Shown: positions 24,702-33,655, numbered from the stretch's first letter. The stretch is DNA of 64,000 nucleotides from Mycolicibacterium tusciae (GCF_002086795.1 NZ_MVIM01000022.1:34926-98925), one strand, 5' to 3'. Translations and numbers: made by a program. Notes: generated by a model not told the origin, from the sequence alone.

Positions 24702-26070
24702 ACGCGAGAACGCCGACCGCGGCCAGCACGGCAAACGTGACGAATAGCCAGCGCGCCGCCGTCGCATCCCCGTGATCGGTGGCGTTGACCACGATGCCCG
24801 CCACTCCGGCGCCGAACGCTCCGAAGATCAGCTGCACGGTGTTGATCGCCGCCGCGGCGCGGCCGCCCTCACTCGCGTCGTCAACACTGCCCATCGCCCA
24901 CGCCGACAGATGCGGCCACGCCATCCCGACCCCCATGCCCGTCAGCGACAGCGCGGCCACCCAGACCGCGATCACGCCTGCCGATGCGTCCTGGACCTGA
25001 CTCACCGCGGCCAGCGCCAGTCCGGTCGCCATCACCAGCGGCGCGACCGCGACGATGCGCACCACGATCTTCGTCCTGGTCACCGACGCGCTGGCGATCT
25101 CGCTCATCGTCCACCCGACCGCCAGCGCCACACCGAGGAATCCCGCCGCGACGGGTGCCAGGTGCGCCAGCCGCTGACCGAAGAACGGCACGTACAGGTC
25201 GACCATCGTCGCGGACATCAACATGCCGAGGGTGAGATAGATCCACTTGAGCGGGCCGGGCCGAAAAGCCGTGGGCGGCAGCACTGCCGCGCTCGCACGA
25301 CGATCGACGATCAGGAACACCGCGACCAGCACCGCGCCCAGCACGACCAGAGCGACGGTCCAGGACACGTTCCGCGGAACCCCGGCCACGCTGATCGCCA
25401 GGGCCGCCGAACCGAGCAGCAGTAGCGACCACACCGGAATCCGGTCGCGTACCGGGACATCCGTCCGGGCGGGCAGCGCGAACGGCACCAGCACAGCGAT
25501 CCCGACGGCCAGCACGACGAGCACGCCGAAAGCCCAACGCCACGAACCGTATTGTGCGAACAGGCCGCCGGCCGCAGGGCCGAGCAGGGTACCGACACCC
25601 CACATCGCCGACACCAGGGCCGACGCCTTGGTCCACAATGCTTGTGGCAGCGTCGAATTGATCACCGCGTAGCCGAGCCCTGCGAGCAGGCCGCCCGCGG
25701 CGCCCTGAATTACTCGGCCGACGAGCAGCAGCTCCATTGTGGGCGCCAACGCGCAGAACAGGCTGCCCAGCGCGAACACCGCGAGGCCGCAAAGGTAGGC
25801 CCACCGCGGACCCACCCGCGCGAGCACAGCGCTGACGGTGGTCGCCGCCACGACCGAGGCGACCAAGTACACGGTGGTGACCCAGACGTAGAGCCGCTGG
25901 CCGCCGATGTCGGCGACCGTGCTGGGCAGCAGGCTGATGGTGAGGAACTCGTTGGTGGCGTACAGCGCGACGCCGCCGGCCAACACCGTCGAGGCCCCGA
26001 GATTCTTCGGGCCCAACAGCTCACGCCAGCCGCCGGTAGCAGTCGCCGCGGTCACAGTCACGCCGCTCAC
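24661..26070 (-). CDS. MFS transporter (Rv1634-like)
   Basis: A 469-residue major facilitator protein with about 12-14 TM helices. It has the DHA2-type pattern: TVYLVASVVAATTVSAVLARVGPRW (motif A region), QGAAGGLLAGLGYAVI and GPAAGGLFAQYGSWRW (motif C). Position beside uvrB matches M. tuberculosis Rv1634, linked to drug efflux. GTG 26070 overlaps a candidate -10 box; GTG 26061 would be a leaderless start 7 nt after it. A 19-bp-spacer promoter with an internal inverted repeat lies directly upstream, suggesting regulated expression. Confidence 0.9.
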   Translation of the reverse strand: MSGVTVTAATATGGWRELLGPKNLGASTVLAGGVALYATNEFLTISLLPSTVADIGGQRLYVWVTTVYLVASVVAATTVSAVLARVGPRWAYLCGLAVFALGSLFCALAPTMELLLVGRVIQGAAGGLLAGLGYAVINSTLPQALWTKASALVSAMWGVGTLLGPAAGGLFAQYGSWRWAFGVLVVLAVGIAVLVPFALPARTDVPVRDRIPVWSLLLLGSAALAISVAGVPRNVSWTVALVVLGAVLVAVFLIVDRRASAAVLPPTAFRPGPLKWIYLTLGMLMSATMVDLYVPFFGQRLAHLAPVAAGFLGVALAVGWTMSEIASASVTRTKIVVRIVAVAPLVMATGLALAAVSQVQDASAGVIAVWVAALSLTGMGVGMAWPHLSAWAMGSVDDASEGGRAAAAINTVQLIFGAFGAGVAGIVVNATDHGDATAARWLFVTFAVLAAVGVLASTRSGSRTGRSTP

Positions 26071-26099
26071 GCTAAGAGCTCAACCGTCGTTGAGGTCAA
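26069..26099 (-). promoter_or_regulatory. Candidate regulated promoter with 19-bp spacer and operator
   Basis: On the minus strand: TTGACC, 19 nt, TAGCGT, with the inverted repeat CTCAAC-N4-GTTGAG (26079-26094) between the two boxes. A long spacer with a dyad inside is the layout of MerR/SoxR-family promoters. No MerR gene is present in the window. Confidence 0.5.
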
Positions 26100-26122
26100 G
26101 TATTTCGAACGCGCACTGCCGA

Positions 26123-28273
26123 CTACTTCAAACCCGCGGCATCCATACCGCGCAATTCCTTCTTCAGATCGTGAATCTCGTCGCGGATTCGGGCCGCCAA
26201 CTCGAACTGCAGATCGCGCGCGGCGGCCATCATCTGCTCGGTCAGATCCTTGATCAGGTCTGCCAGCTCGGCGCGCGGCATATTGGTGGTGTCGCGCCCC
26301 TCGATGATGCCTGCGCTGACGGCGCGGCCCGGCTCACCCTGCGCGCGACGGCCGCGTGACGAGTTGCGGCCGGAGCCACCGATCTCGACATCGTCGGCCT
26401 CACGGTAAACCTGGTCGAGGATGTCGGCGATCTTCTTACGCAACGGCTTTGGATCGATGCCGTGTTCTTCGTTGTAGGCGACCTGTTTGGCCCGGCGCCG
26501 ATCGGTCTCGTCGATCGCCTCGCGCATCGAGTCGGTGATCTTGTCGGCGTACATGTGCACTTCGCCCGACACGTTGCGCGCCGCGCGACCGATGGTCTGG
26601 ATCAGGCTGCGGGTCGACCGCAAAAAGCCTTCCTTGTCGGCGTCGAGGATCGACACCAACGACACCTCCGGCAGGTCGAGACCCTCTCGGAGCAGATTGA
26701 TGCCCACGAGGACGTCGTAGTCGCCGAGCCGCAGCTGGCGCAACAGCTCGACACGACGCAGTGTGTCGACCTCTGAGTGCAGGTAGCGCACCCGGATGCC
26801 CATCTCGAGCAGATAGTCGGTCAGGTCCTCGGCCATCTTCTTGGTCAGTGTGGTGACGAGCACCCGCTCGTCACGTTCGGTGCGCTTGCGGATCTCGCCG
26901 ATCAGGTCGTCGATCTGACCTTTGGTCGGTTTCAGCACCACCTGGGGATCGACCAGGCCCGTCGGCCGAATTACCTGTTCGACGAACTCGCCACCGCTCT
27001 GGCTCAGCTCGTACGGTCCGGGTGTCGCCGACAGATACACCGTCTGCCCGATCCGGTCCGCGAACTCCTCCCACGTGAGCGGCCTGTTGTCCACGGCCGA
27101 GGGCAGCCGGAACCCGAAGTCGACGAGATTGCGCTTGCGCGACATGTCGCCCTCGTACATCCCGCCGATCTGGGGCACGGTCACGTGCGACTCGTCGATG
27201 ACCAGCAGGAAGTCCTCTGGGAAGTAATCCAGGAGCGTCGCAGGCGCCGAACCCGCCGGCCGGGCGTCGATGTGGCGCGAGTAGTTCTCGATGCCCGAAC
27301 AGAAGCCGACCTGGCGCATCATCTCGACGTCGTAGTTGGTGCGCATCCGCAGCCGTTGGGCCTCGAGCAGCTTGCCCTGGCCTTCCAGTTCGGCCAGCCG
27401 CTCCTCGAGTTCCTGCTCGATCGTGGAGATCGCATGCGCCATGCGTTCGGGGCCCGCCACGTAGTGGGTGGCCGGAAAGACGCGCAGCGAGTCGACCTGG
27501 CGCACGACGTCGCCGGTCAGCGGGTGCATGTAGTACAACGCCTCGACCTCGTCGCCGAAGAACTCGATGCGCACCGCCAGCTCCTCGTACGACGGGATGA
27601 TCTCGACCGTGTCGCCCCTGACGCGGAACGAGCCGCGGGTGAACGCCATGTCGTTGCGGGTGTACTGGACGTCGACCAGCAACCGCAGCAACGCGTCACG
27701 GGGAACTTCTTGGCCGACCTGCAGTTCCACCGACCGGTCCAGGTAGGACTGCGGAGTGCCAAGACCGTAGATGCACGACACCGACGCGACCACAACCACG
27801 TCACGACGCGACAGCAGACTCGACGTCGCCGAGTGCCGCAATCGCTCCACGTCGTCGTTGATCGAGCTGTCCTTCTCGATGTAAGTGTCTGTCTGCGCGA
27901 TGTACGCCTCGGGCTGGTAGTAGTCGTAGTACGAAACGAAATACTCAACAGCGTTGTGCGGCAACATTTCCCGCAACTCGTTCGCCAGCTGGGCGGCCAG
28001 TGTCTTGTTGGGTGCCATCACCAAGGTGGGCCGCTGAAGACGCTCGATGAGCCACGCCGTCGTCGCCGACTTACCGGTACCGGTGGCGCCGAGCAACACG
28101 ACGTCGCGCTCGCCCGCCTCGATCCGGCGCTCGAGCTCCTGGATCGCCGCCGGCTGATCGCCCGCGGGCTGGTGCTCGCTGACGACCTCGAACCGGCCGC
28201 CGGCGCGCACGATCGAGTCGACAGGACGGTACTCCGAGACCGCCAGCACCGGGTGTTCAGTAGCGAAAGCCAT
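26123..28273 (-). CDS. uvrB: Excinuclease ABC subunit UvrB
   Basis: A 716-residue DEAD-like helicase/nuclease-loading subunit of nucleotide excision repair. Walker A is GATGTGKS, the beta-hairpin is in YFVSYYDYYQPEAY, the DESH box is LLVIDESHV, and the helicase C domain includes VLVGINLLREGLDLPE. A C-terminal UVR motif (LIKDLTEQMMAAARDLQFELAARIRDEI) binds UvrC. The ATG before AFATEHPVLAVSEY is chosen; a longer frame to 28480 overlaps the divergent gene. A near-perfect RecA-NDp promoter lies just upstream. Confidence 0.98.
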   Translation of the reverse strand: MAFATEHPVLAVSEYRPVDSIVRAGGRFEVVSEHQPAGDQPAAIQELERRIEAGERDVVLLGATGTGKSATTAWLIERLQRPTLVMAPNKTLAAQLANELREMLPHNAVEYFVSYYDYYQPEAYIAQTDTYIEKDSSINDDVERLRHSATSSLLSRRDVVVVASVSCIYGLGTPQSYLDRSVELQVGQEVPRDALLRLLVDVQYTRNDMAFTRGSFRVRGDTVEIIPSYEELAVRIEFFGDEVEALYYMHPLTGDVVRQVDSLRVFPATHYVAGPERMAHAISTIEQELEERLAELEGQGKLLEAQRLRMRTNYDVEMMRQVGFCSGIENYSRHIDARPAGSAPATLLDYFPEDFLLVIDESHVTVPQIGGMYEGDMSRKRNLVDFGFRLPSAVDNRPLTWEEFADRIGQTVYLSATPGPYELSQSGGEFVEQVIRPTGLVDPQVVLKPTKGQIDDLIGEIRKRTERDERVLVTTLTKKMAEDLTDYLLEMGIRVRYLHSEVDTLRRVELLRQLRLGDYDVLVGINLLREGLDLPEVSLVSILDADKEGFLRSTRSLIQTIGRAARNVSGEVHMYADKITDSMREAIDETDRRRAKQVAYNEEHGIDPKPLRKKIADILDQVYREADDVEIGGSGRNSSRGRRAQGEPGRAVSAGIIEGRDTTNMPRAELADLIKDLTEQMMAAARDLQFELAARIRDEIHDLKKELRGMDAAGLK

Positions 28274-28280
28274 ATTCACC

Positions 28281-28303
28281 AGGGTAGAACCCCGCACCGA
28301 CAT
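28281..28303 (-). promoter_or_regulatory. RecA-NDp/PafBC-type damage promoter of uvrB
   Basis: The minus strand reads ATGTCGGTG, 8 nt, TACCCT, a match to tTGTCRgtg-N8-TAnnnT at all but the first position. It ends 8 nt before the uvrB ATG, so the transcript should be leaderless or nearly so. This agrees with the absence of a clear ribosome site. Confidence 0.8.
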
Positions 28304-28407
28304 GTTCTGTTCCGCAGCCCTGGCCGACGTAGGCTGGTCGCATCCATCCTCCCAAACACGAGACGTTCGACCTGCTGGCTCGCACCAACACCGATCCGAA
28401 AGGCATC

Positions 28408-28866
28408 GTGCGGGCCGTCGATACGTACACCGTCGAGCCGTGGGGTCTGTACATGGCCCGCCCCGCGCCGGGCCGCGCACAATTCCACTATCTGGAGTCG
28501 TGGCTGCTTCCGGCGCTGGGGCTGCGCGCCACGGTCTTTCATTTCAACCCCGGTTATGAGCGCGATCAGGACTACTACCTCGATATCGGGCTCTTCACGC
28601 CGAGTGAGACGGTCTGGCAGGCCGAGGACCACTATCTGGATCTGATGGTGCGCACCGGCATCGGGTTCGACCTGGCCGACGTCGACGAGCTGCTCACCGC
28701 GGTCAGACACCGCCTGCTGTCGCCCGAGGCCGCTGAACAGGCAATTCAGACGGCGGTGTCGACCATGGACGGGCTCTCCAGAAACGATTACGACCTGGAC
28801 CGCTGGCTCGCGGCTCACGGGATCACCCTGACCTGGCGATCCCGCGTAACACCTGAACGATCTTGA
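28408..28866 (+). CDS. Conserved hypothetical protein (Rv1632c-like by position)
   Basis: A 152-residue protein of unknown function lying between uvrB and coaE and divergent from uvrB, as Rv1632c is in M. tuberculosis. It is rich in aromatics (VEPWGLYMARPAPG, YERDQDYYLDIGLF) with a helical C-terminal half. The start is uncertain. GTG 28408 is the first canonical codon, but a protein-like sequence (HPPKHETFDLLARTNTDPKG) continues in frame upstream to a stop at 28330. An ATC at 28342 lies 6 nt after a TAGGCT -10-like box. Confidence 0.65.
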   Translation: MRAVDTYTVEPWGLYMARPAPGRAQFHYLESWLLPALGLRATVFHFNPGYERDQDYYLDIGLFTPSETVWQAEDHYLDLMVRTGIGFDLADVDELLTAVRHRLLSPEAAEQAIQTAVSTMDGLSRNDYDLDRWLAAHGITLTWRSRVTPERS

Positions 28867-28947
28867 TCGATTTCCCGTGTGATGACGACAACAGCGCAGG
28901 TCAACGGCGTGGCTCCGACGAGCGCAGAGCCGGTAAAGTCAGCTGTC

Positions 28948-29520
28948 ATGAGTTCCACCACGCGCCGATGGCAGGCAGTCGTCGCTGTCGCCGCCATCGG
29001 CACGGGCATGCTGTCGTCGCCTGCGACCGCGCTCGCCCAGCCCGGCACCGAGCCCGCCGAACCGCAGCCGGCGCCTGACGCGGCCGTCCCCGAGGTACTC
29101 CACAACGTGGTCTACCGTGCCCGGGCCGATGGCACGTCCCGCGACGCCGTAGTGGCGTACAAACAGGACGACGCGAACGTCAACAGCGCCACCCCGACGA
29201 TGCTGCCCGGCCAGACCTTCGAGGTGAACACGGTGCTCGACGATCCCGCGAAGGCAGGCATGACGCTGTCCATCGGATGGCCGTACGGATCGAACCTGCA
29301 CTGCGAGATCCTGGTCGACGACCAGATCGTCGCGCAGGCGGACCAGTTCATCGCACCGAGGTTCTTCCGCGTCAAGGACGATCCGCTGTACGGGACGCTG
29401 CAGTGCGGCGCTCCGTTGGATATCCCGGTCGTCGGGGTCCCCGACCCAGTCGACGCACCCGTCGATCCGGCCGCCGCACCGGCGGATCCGAACGCGGCGC
29501 CGTCCCCGCCTGCCGCCTGA
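28948..29520 (+). CDS. Secreted protein of unknown function
   Basis: A 190-residue exported protein. The signal peptide (Arg-Arg then a hydrophobic core, cleaving near ATALA-QP) is followed by an acidic Pro-rich stretch and a beta-sandwich-like domain with two Cys (HCEIL and LQCGAP). A Pro/Ala-rich tail with VDPAAAPADPNAAP repeats may sit in the cell wall. ATG 28948 is preferred over 28879: it begins the signal peptide directly and lies 8 nt after TAAAGT, a likely leaderless -10 box. Confidence 0.75.
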   Translation: MSSTTRRWQAVVAVAAIGTGMLSSPATALAQPGTEPAEPQPAPDAAVPEVLHNVVYRARADGTSRDAVVAYKQDDANVNSATPTMLPGQTFEVNTVLDDPAKAGMTLSIGWPYGSNLHCEILVDDQIVAQADQFIAPRFFRVKDDPLYGTLQCGAPLDIPVVGVPDPVDAPVDPAAAPADPNAAPSPPAA

Positions 29521-29523
29521 CCT

Positions 29524-30735
29524 TTACGGCCGCCAGCCCGTGGTGTCCGCCCATTCCCAGGCCCGTCGGTAGGCGTCGAGAAACCACGGCTCCTTCGCGT
29601 CGGCGTACGCGCCGTTGTCGGCGTGCGCCTGGGCCGCCACCTTCCGCTTGAGCGCGACGTAGTCGGCCTGGACGGAAGGGTTGTCCCGCAACCAGTCGAC
29701 GAACAGCAGCGCGAACTGCTGACCTGGCCAACCGTCGACCCTGATGTGGACATTGGTCGGCCGGCCCGGATCGGCTGAGCAGTGAAGTCGCTTGTGCCAC
29801 AACGATTCTTCGTTCGTGTGATCGAACGCCGCGACCGTACTGCGGGCGTCGGGCTTGCCGACGTCGGCGGTGGTCGGGCTGCGCACGTAGCCGGCGGTCG
29901 TCAACGCGTCGGCCAGTTCGTCGGCCGCCTCGAGAGAGGCGACCGTCACCTGCATGTCGATCACGTCCTTGGCATCCACCCCGGGGACGGCCGTCGACCC
30001 GACGTGGTCGATGCGCACCGACCGGTGTCCGCATGCGGTGTTGAGCCGAGCCGCGATACGACGCCCCTGATCCGGCCACGACGGGTCGCTGGGCACGAGG
30101 ACCGGTCCCGAGCGCGCGGGCCGGCCGTGGTCGAGGTTGTGGGCGAACGGCAGGATCCGCTCATGCCACAGCGCCCGCGCCTGCTCCACCAATTCGCCTG
30201 CGCTGCCGGAGTTGTCGAGCCACACATCGGCGACGGCGCGCCGCTGTTCCTCGGTGGCCTGCGCCGCGATCCGCGCGCGGGCATCCTCCTCGGTGAAGCC
30301 GCGGTGCTCGATCAGCCGTTTGACCCTTGTTTCCACGTCCGCGTGCACGATCACCACCAACGGGAACATCGGCGCCATGCCGGACTCCACGAGCAGCGGG
30401 ATGTCCTCGACGATCACGGCGTCTTCGGCTGCTGCGGCAATCAACTCCGAACGACGATGCGCCACCAGCGGATGCACGATCCCGTTCAGCGTCTGCCGCT
30501 TCTCGTCGTCGCTGAAGGCGATCGCTGCCAGGGCAGGCCGGTTCAACGAACCGTCTTCCTGCAGGATGTCCGCACCGAACGCGTCGACGAGCTTGCCCAG
30601 CCCCTCGGTCCCCGGTTCCACCACCTCGCGGGCGATCACGTCGCCGTCGACGACGATTCCGCCGAGTTCACTGAACGTCGAGGACACCGTCGACTTTCCG
30701 GCGCCGATACCGCCGGACAGACCAATGCGCAGCAC
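29524..30735 (-). CDS. coaE: Dephospho-CoA kinase fused to a GrpB/UPF0157 domain
   Basis: A 403-residue two-domain protein. Residues 1-200 are dephospho-CoA kinase, the last step of CoA synthesis (P-loop GGIGAGKST, VVDGDVIAREVVEPG, IPLLVESGM). Residues about 205-403 are a GrpB/UPF0157 nucleotidyltransferase-like domain (VRIDHVGSTAVPGVDAKDVIDMQV). This fusion is the usual mycobacterial form (Rv1631); the extra domain is reported to help fold and regulate the kinase. It follows rpsA after a strong terminator. Confidence 0.96.
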   Translation of the reverse strand: MLRIGLSGGIGAGKSTVSSTFSELGGIVVDGDVIAREVVEPGTEGLGKLVDAFGADILQEDGSLNRPALAAIAFSDDEKRQTLNGIVHPLVAHRRSELIAAAAEDAVIVEDIPLLVESGMAPMFPLVVIVHADVETRVKRLIEHRGFTEEDARARIAAQATEEQRRAVADVWLDNSGSAGELVEQARALWHERILPFAHNLDHGRPARSGPVLVPSDPSWPDQGRRIAARLNTACGHRSVRIDHVGSTAVPGVDAKDVIDMQVTVASLEAADELADALTTAGYVRSPTTADVGKPDARSTVAAFDHTNEESLWHKRLHCSADPGRPTNVHIRVDGWPGQQFALLFVDWLRDNPSVQADYVALKRKVAAQAHADNGAYADAKEPWFLDAYRRAWEWADTTGWRP

Positions 30736-30760
30736 CGCCCCAGTCTGTCAGCACCCGAAA

Positions 30761-30799
30761 ACAACGTGTGCCCCGACTCAGAGCCGGGGCACACGTTGT
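30761..30799 (-). terminator. Strong hairpin terminator of rpsA
   Basis: A perfect 15-bp inverted repeat (30761-30775 and 30785-30799; arm ACAACGTGTGCCCCG) with a 9-nt loop begins 11 bp after the rpsA stop. On the minus strand it is followed by TTTTC. It probably also limits read-through from rpsA into coaE. Confidence 0.85.
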
Positions 30800-30809
30800 G
30801 TACGAAGAA

Positions 30810-32258
30810 TTACGCGTTGCCTGCGAGCTTCTCGCGCAGAGCCGCCAACTGGGCGTCGCTGGCAAGCGAACCGCCGGCGGCGGGCTCGCCGGAACTCGAC
30901 GAACCGTTGGACGACCGCGGAGCCTCGGTGGCAGCTGCAGCCTCGGCCGCGGCGAACTTCTCCATCTGCGCGGTGTGCATCTTGTGGCGACGCTCCGCCT
31001 CGGCGTAGCGCGACTCCCACTCCTCACGCTGCTTCTCGAAGCCCTCGAGCCATTCGTTGGTCTCGGCGTCGAAGCCCTCGGGGAAGATGTAGTTGCCCGC
31101 GTCGTCGTAGCTGTCGGCCATGCCGTACTTCGACGGGTCGAACTCCTCGGTGTAGTCCTCGTTGGCCTGCTTGAGGCTCAGCGAGATGCGGCGACGCTCC
31201 AGGTCGATGTCGATGACCTTGACCATCGCGTCGTCGCCGACCTGAACCACCTGATCCGGGACCTCGACGTGGCGCTCGGACAGCTCCGAGATGTGGACGA
31301 GACCCTCGATGCCCTCCTCGACGCGGACGAACGCACCGAATGGCACCAGCTTGGTGACCTTGCCCGGCACGATCTGACCGATGGCGTGGGTCCGGGCGAA
31401 GTGGCGCCACGGATCTTCCTGAGTCGCCTTGAGCGACAACGACACCCGCTCGCGGTCCATGTCGACGTCGAGCACCTCGACAGTGACCTCGTCACCGACC
31501 TGCACGACCTCGGACGGATGGTCGATGTGCTTCCAGGACAGCTCGGAAACGTGCACCAGGCCGTCGACACCGCCGAGATCGACGAAGGCGCCGAAGTTGA
31601 CGATCGAGGACACGACACCCTTGCGGATGGCGCCCTTCTGCAGCTGGTTGAGGAACTCGCTGCGCACCTCGGACTGGGTCTGCTCCAGCCAGGCGCGGCG
31701 GCTCAGCACCACGTTGTTGCGGTTCTTGTCGAGCTCGATGATCTTGGCCTCGATCTCCTTGCCGATGTACGGCTGCAGATCGCGGACACGACGCATCTCG
31801 ACCAGCGACGCGGGCAGGAAGCCGCGCAGGCCGATGTCGAGGATGAGGCCACCCTTGACGACCTCGATGACGGTGCCCTTGACGGCCTCGTCCTTTTCCT
31901 TGAGCTCTTCGATGGTGCCCCAGGCGCGCTCGTACTGAGCGCGCTTCTTGGACAGGATCAGGCGACCTTCCTTGTCCTCCTTGGTGAGGACCAGGGCTTC
32001 AACCTCATCGCCGACGGAAACGACCTCGTTGGGGTCGACGTCGTGCTTGATGGAGAGCTCACGGGAAGGGATGACGCCTTCGGTCTTGTAACCGATGTCG
32101 AGCAGGACTTCGTCACGGTCAACCTTGACGATGGTCCCCTCGACGATGTCGCCATCGTTGAAGTATTTGATGGTTTTGTCGATGGCGGCGAGAAAGTCCT
32201 CGGCCGAGCCGATGTCGTTGACGGCTACTTGTGGCGAGGTGACGGAGGGACTTGGCAT
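30810..32258 (-). CDS. rpsA: 30S ribosomal protein S1
   Basis: A 482-residue translation-initiation RNA-binding protein with four S1 (OB-fold) domains, the actinobacterial form. Repeats are recognisable by GTIVKVDRDEVLLDIGYK, GTVIEVVKGGLILDI, GVVSSIVNFGAFVDLGGVDGL and GKVTKLVPFGAFVRVEEGIEGL. The C-terminal 110 residues are acidic and disordered with a Ser-rich stretch. Length is as in M. tuberculosis RpsA. A 16-bp palindrome lies 70-85 bp upstream of the ATG. Confidence 0.98.
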   Translation of the reverse strand: MPSPSVTSPQVAVNDIGSAEDFLAAIDKTIKYFNDGDIVEGTIVKVDRDEVLLDIGYKTEGVIPSRELSIKHDVDPNEVVSVGDEVEALVLTKEDKEGRLILSKKRAQYERAWGTIEELKEKDEAVKGTVIEVVKGGLILDIGLRGFLPASLVEMRRVRDLQPYIGKEIEAKIIELDKNRNNVVLSRRAWLEQTQSEVRSEFLNQLQKGAIRKGVVSSIVNFGAFVDLGGVDGLVHVSELSWKHIDHPSEVVQVGDEVTVEVLDVDMDRERVSLSLKATQEDPWRHFARTHAIGQIVPGKVTKLVPFGAFVRVEEGIEGLVHISELSERHVEVPDQVVQVGDDAMVKVIDIDLERRRISLSLKQANEDYTEEFDPSKYGMADSYDDAGNYIFPEGFDAETNEWLEGFEKQREEWESRYAEAERRHKMHTAQMEKFAAAEAAAATEAPRSSNGSSSSGEPAAGGSLASDAQLAALREKLAGNA

Positions 32259-32327
32259 GTGGTGGGTTGCTCCGGACAGGTTTGGTCGTAGGGACAGTTG
32301 TTATTGGTGTTACCCGTCCTCGAGGAA

Positions 32328-32343
32328 CTCGAGTCGACTCGAG
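32328..32343. repeat. 16-bp perfect palindrome upstream of rpsA
   Basis: CTCGAGTCGACTCGAG is self-complementary over 16 bp, with an additional CTCGAG-type repeat (CTCGAG at 32319-32324) just to its left. It lies in the intergenic region between rpsA and the divergent PrsW-like gene and could be an operator or a leader-RNA stem. Confidence 0.55.
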
Positions 32344-32443
32344 CCCACGAAAAAGCACAGACAGGTACGCGTAGAGGTTACTCGACTCGGTCCATGCTGG
32401 ACAAACCCGGTCCGGGAAGCCCGCAAACGATCTCATCCTTGAT

Positions 32444-32449
32444 TAACCT
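32444..32449 (+). promoter_or_regulatory. -10 box of a leaderless transcript
   Basis: TAACCT is followed by 6 nt and the GTG start of the PrsW-like gene. This is the TANNNT-N6 layout of mycobacterial leaderless promoters. Confidence 0.6.
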
Positions 32450-32455
32450 GCCTAC

Positions 32456-33625
32456 GTGGCATATGCCGGTGCTCCCCAGCAGTCATGGCCGACGCGACCG
32501 CCCTTCGAGCGCAAGATCCGGCAAGTCGGCGCACCGTTGGGCGTGCTCATCCTGCTCGGCATCCTCGCCGGGCTGATCGTCATCGGTCTGACCGCGCTGA
32601 ACCCGGTCGGCGCATCGGTCGGCTTCGTGCTGTCCGGGGTGGCGATCGGCGTGGTCGTCTTCGCCTACATCTGGCTCGATCGGTGGGAACCGGAACCGCC
32701 CCGGCTGCTGATTTTCGCATTTCTGTGGGGTGCGTCGGTCGCCGTGATCCTGTCGGTGGTCATCGGTCTCTTCCTGGACGCGCTGATCCAACAGGGCGGG
32801 TCCGAGGACAGCAGCTGGGTGTCCATAGCGATTGGCGCACCGGTCATCGAAGAAGCGGCCAAAGGCGCATTTCTGCTGCTCATGATGACGGGGCGACGGC
32901 GCAATGAACTCAATTCCCTGACCGATTGCTTGGTGTACGCGGGCCTCGTCGGCGCCGGTTTCGCCTGGCTGGAGGACATCCTGTACATCGCGGGCGGCGA
33001 GACTCTGGGCGACTCGCTGCTGACGCCGAGCGTCCGGCTGGTCATGGGGCCGTTCGCACATTCGCTGTTCACCACCATGTTCGCGCTCGGTGTCTGGTTC
33101 GCGCTGCATAACCGCAGCCCCGCGATGAAGACCCTCTACATCCTGCTCGGGTACGCCGGGGCGGTGATCATGCACGGTCTGTGGAACGGCTCGTCGGTGA
33201 TCGGACCGGAAACCTATTTGGCGGTCTATGTCTTTTGGATGGTGCCGGTCTTCGTGTTCGCGATCGTGCTGGGGGTTCGCAGCCGCAAGAAGGAGCAGCG
33301 GGTCGTCGCCGAGAAACTGCCGGGCATGGTGGCCGCCCAGCTCGTCACCCCGAGCGAGGCGACATGGCTGAACTCGATCAAGAACCGCAAGTTGGCGATC
33401 GCCCACGCACGCCGGTCCGGAGGTAAGCCGGCCGGTAAAGCGGTCAAGGCTTTCGCCGCCCAGGTCGTGGAACTGGCGTTTGTGCGCGACCGCATCGACC
33501 GCGGATTCGGCGACGCGCGGGTGTACGCGATGCAGACCGAGGAGGCCAACGCGGTGCACGTCGCGCGCATGCAGACGCCCGCCTTGGCGGGACTCGCCGG
33601 GTTTCACGCTCCGCCGGTGCGCTAA
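32456..33625 (+). CDS. PrsW-family intramembrane metalloprotease
   Basis: A 389-residue membrane protein with seven to eight TM helices. The PrsW (CPBP/Abi-like) active-site motifs are present: EE in APVIEEAAKG, WLEDILY, His in MGPFAHSLFTTMF, and HGLWNGSS. PrsW enzymes cleave anti-sigma factors or other membrane proteins; no anti-sigma gene is adjacent, so the substrate is unknown. The C-terminal 110 residues are cytoplasmic and basic. GTG 32456 is set by the leaderless -10 box 6 nt before it. Confidence 0.88.
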   Translation: MAYAGAPQQSWPTRPPFERKIRQVGAPLGVLILLGILAGLIVIGLTALNPVGASVGFVLSGVAIGVVVFAYIWLDRWEPEPPRLLIFAFLWGASVAVILSVVIGLFLDALIQQGGSEDSSWVSIAIGAPVIEEAAKGAFLLLMMTGRRRNELNSLTDCLVYAGLVGAGFAWLEDILYIAGGETLGDSLLTPSVRLVMGPFAHSLFTTMFALGVWFALHNRSPAMKTLYILLGYAGAVIMHGLWNGSSVIGPETYLAVYVFWMVPVFVFAIVLGVRSRKKEQRVVAEKLPGMVAAQLVTPSEATWLNSIKNRKLAIAHARRSGGKPAGKAVKAFAAQVVELAFVRDRIDRGFGDARVYAMQTEEANAVHVARMQTPALAGLAGFHAPPVR

Positions 33626-33655
33626 ACCGCTTGCCGCCTCGGCGATACTGCTGAC

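Noticed and set aside
26777..28645. 622-codon plus-strand open frame
   Set aside because: It lies opposite uvrB in a GC-rich codon-shadow frame; composition is Arg/His/Val-rich without motifs.
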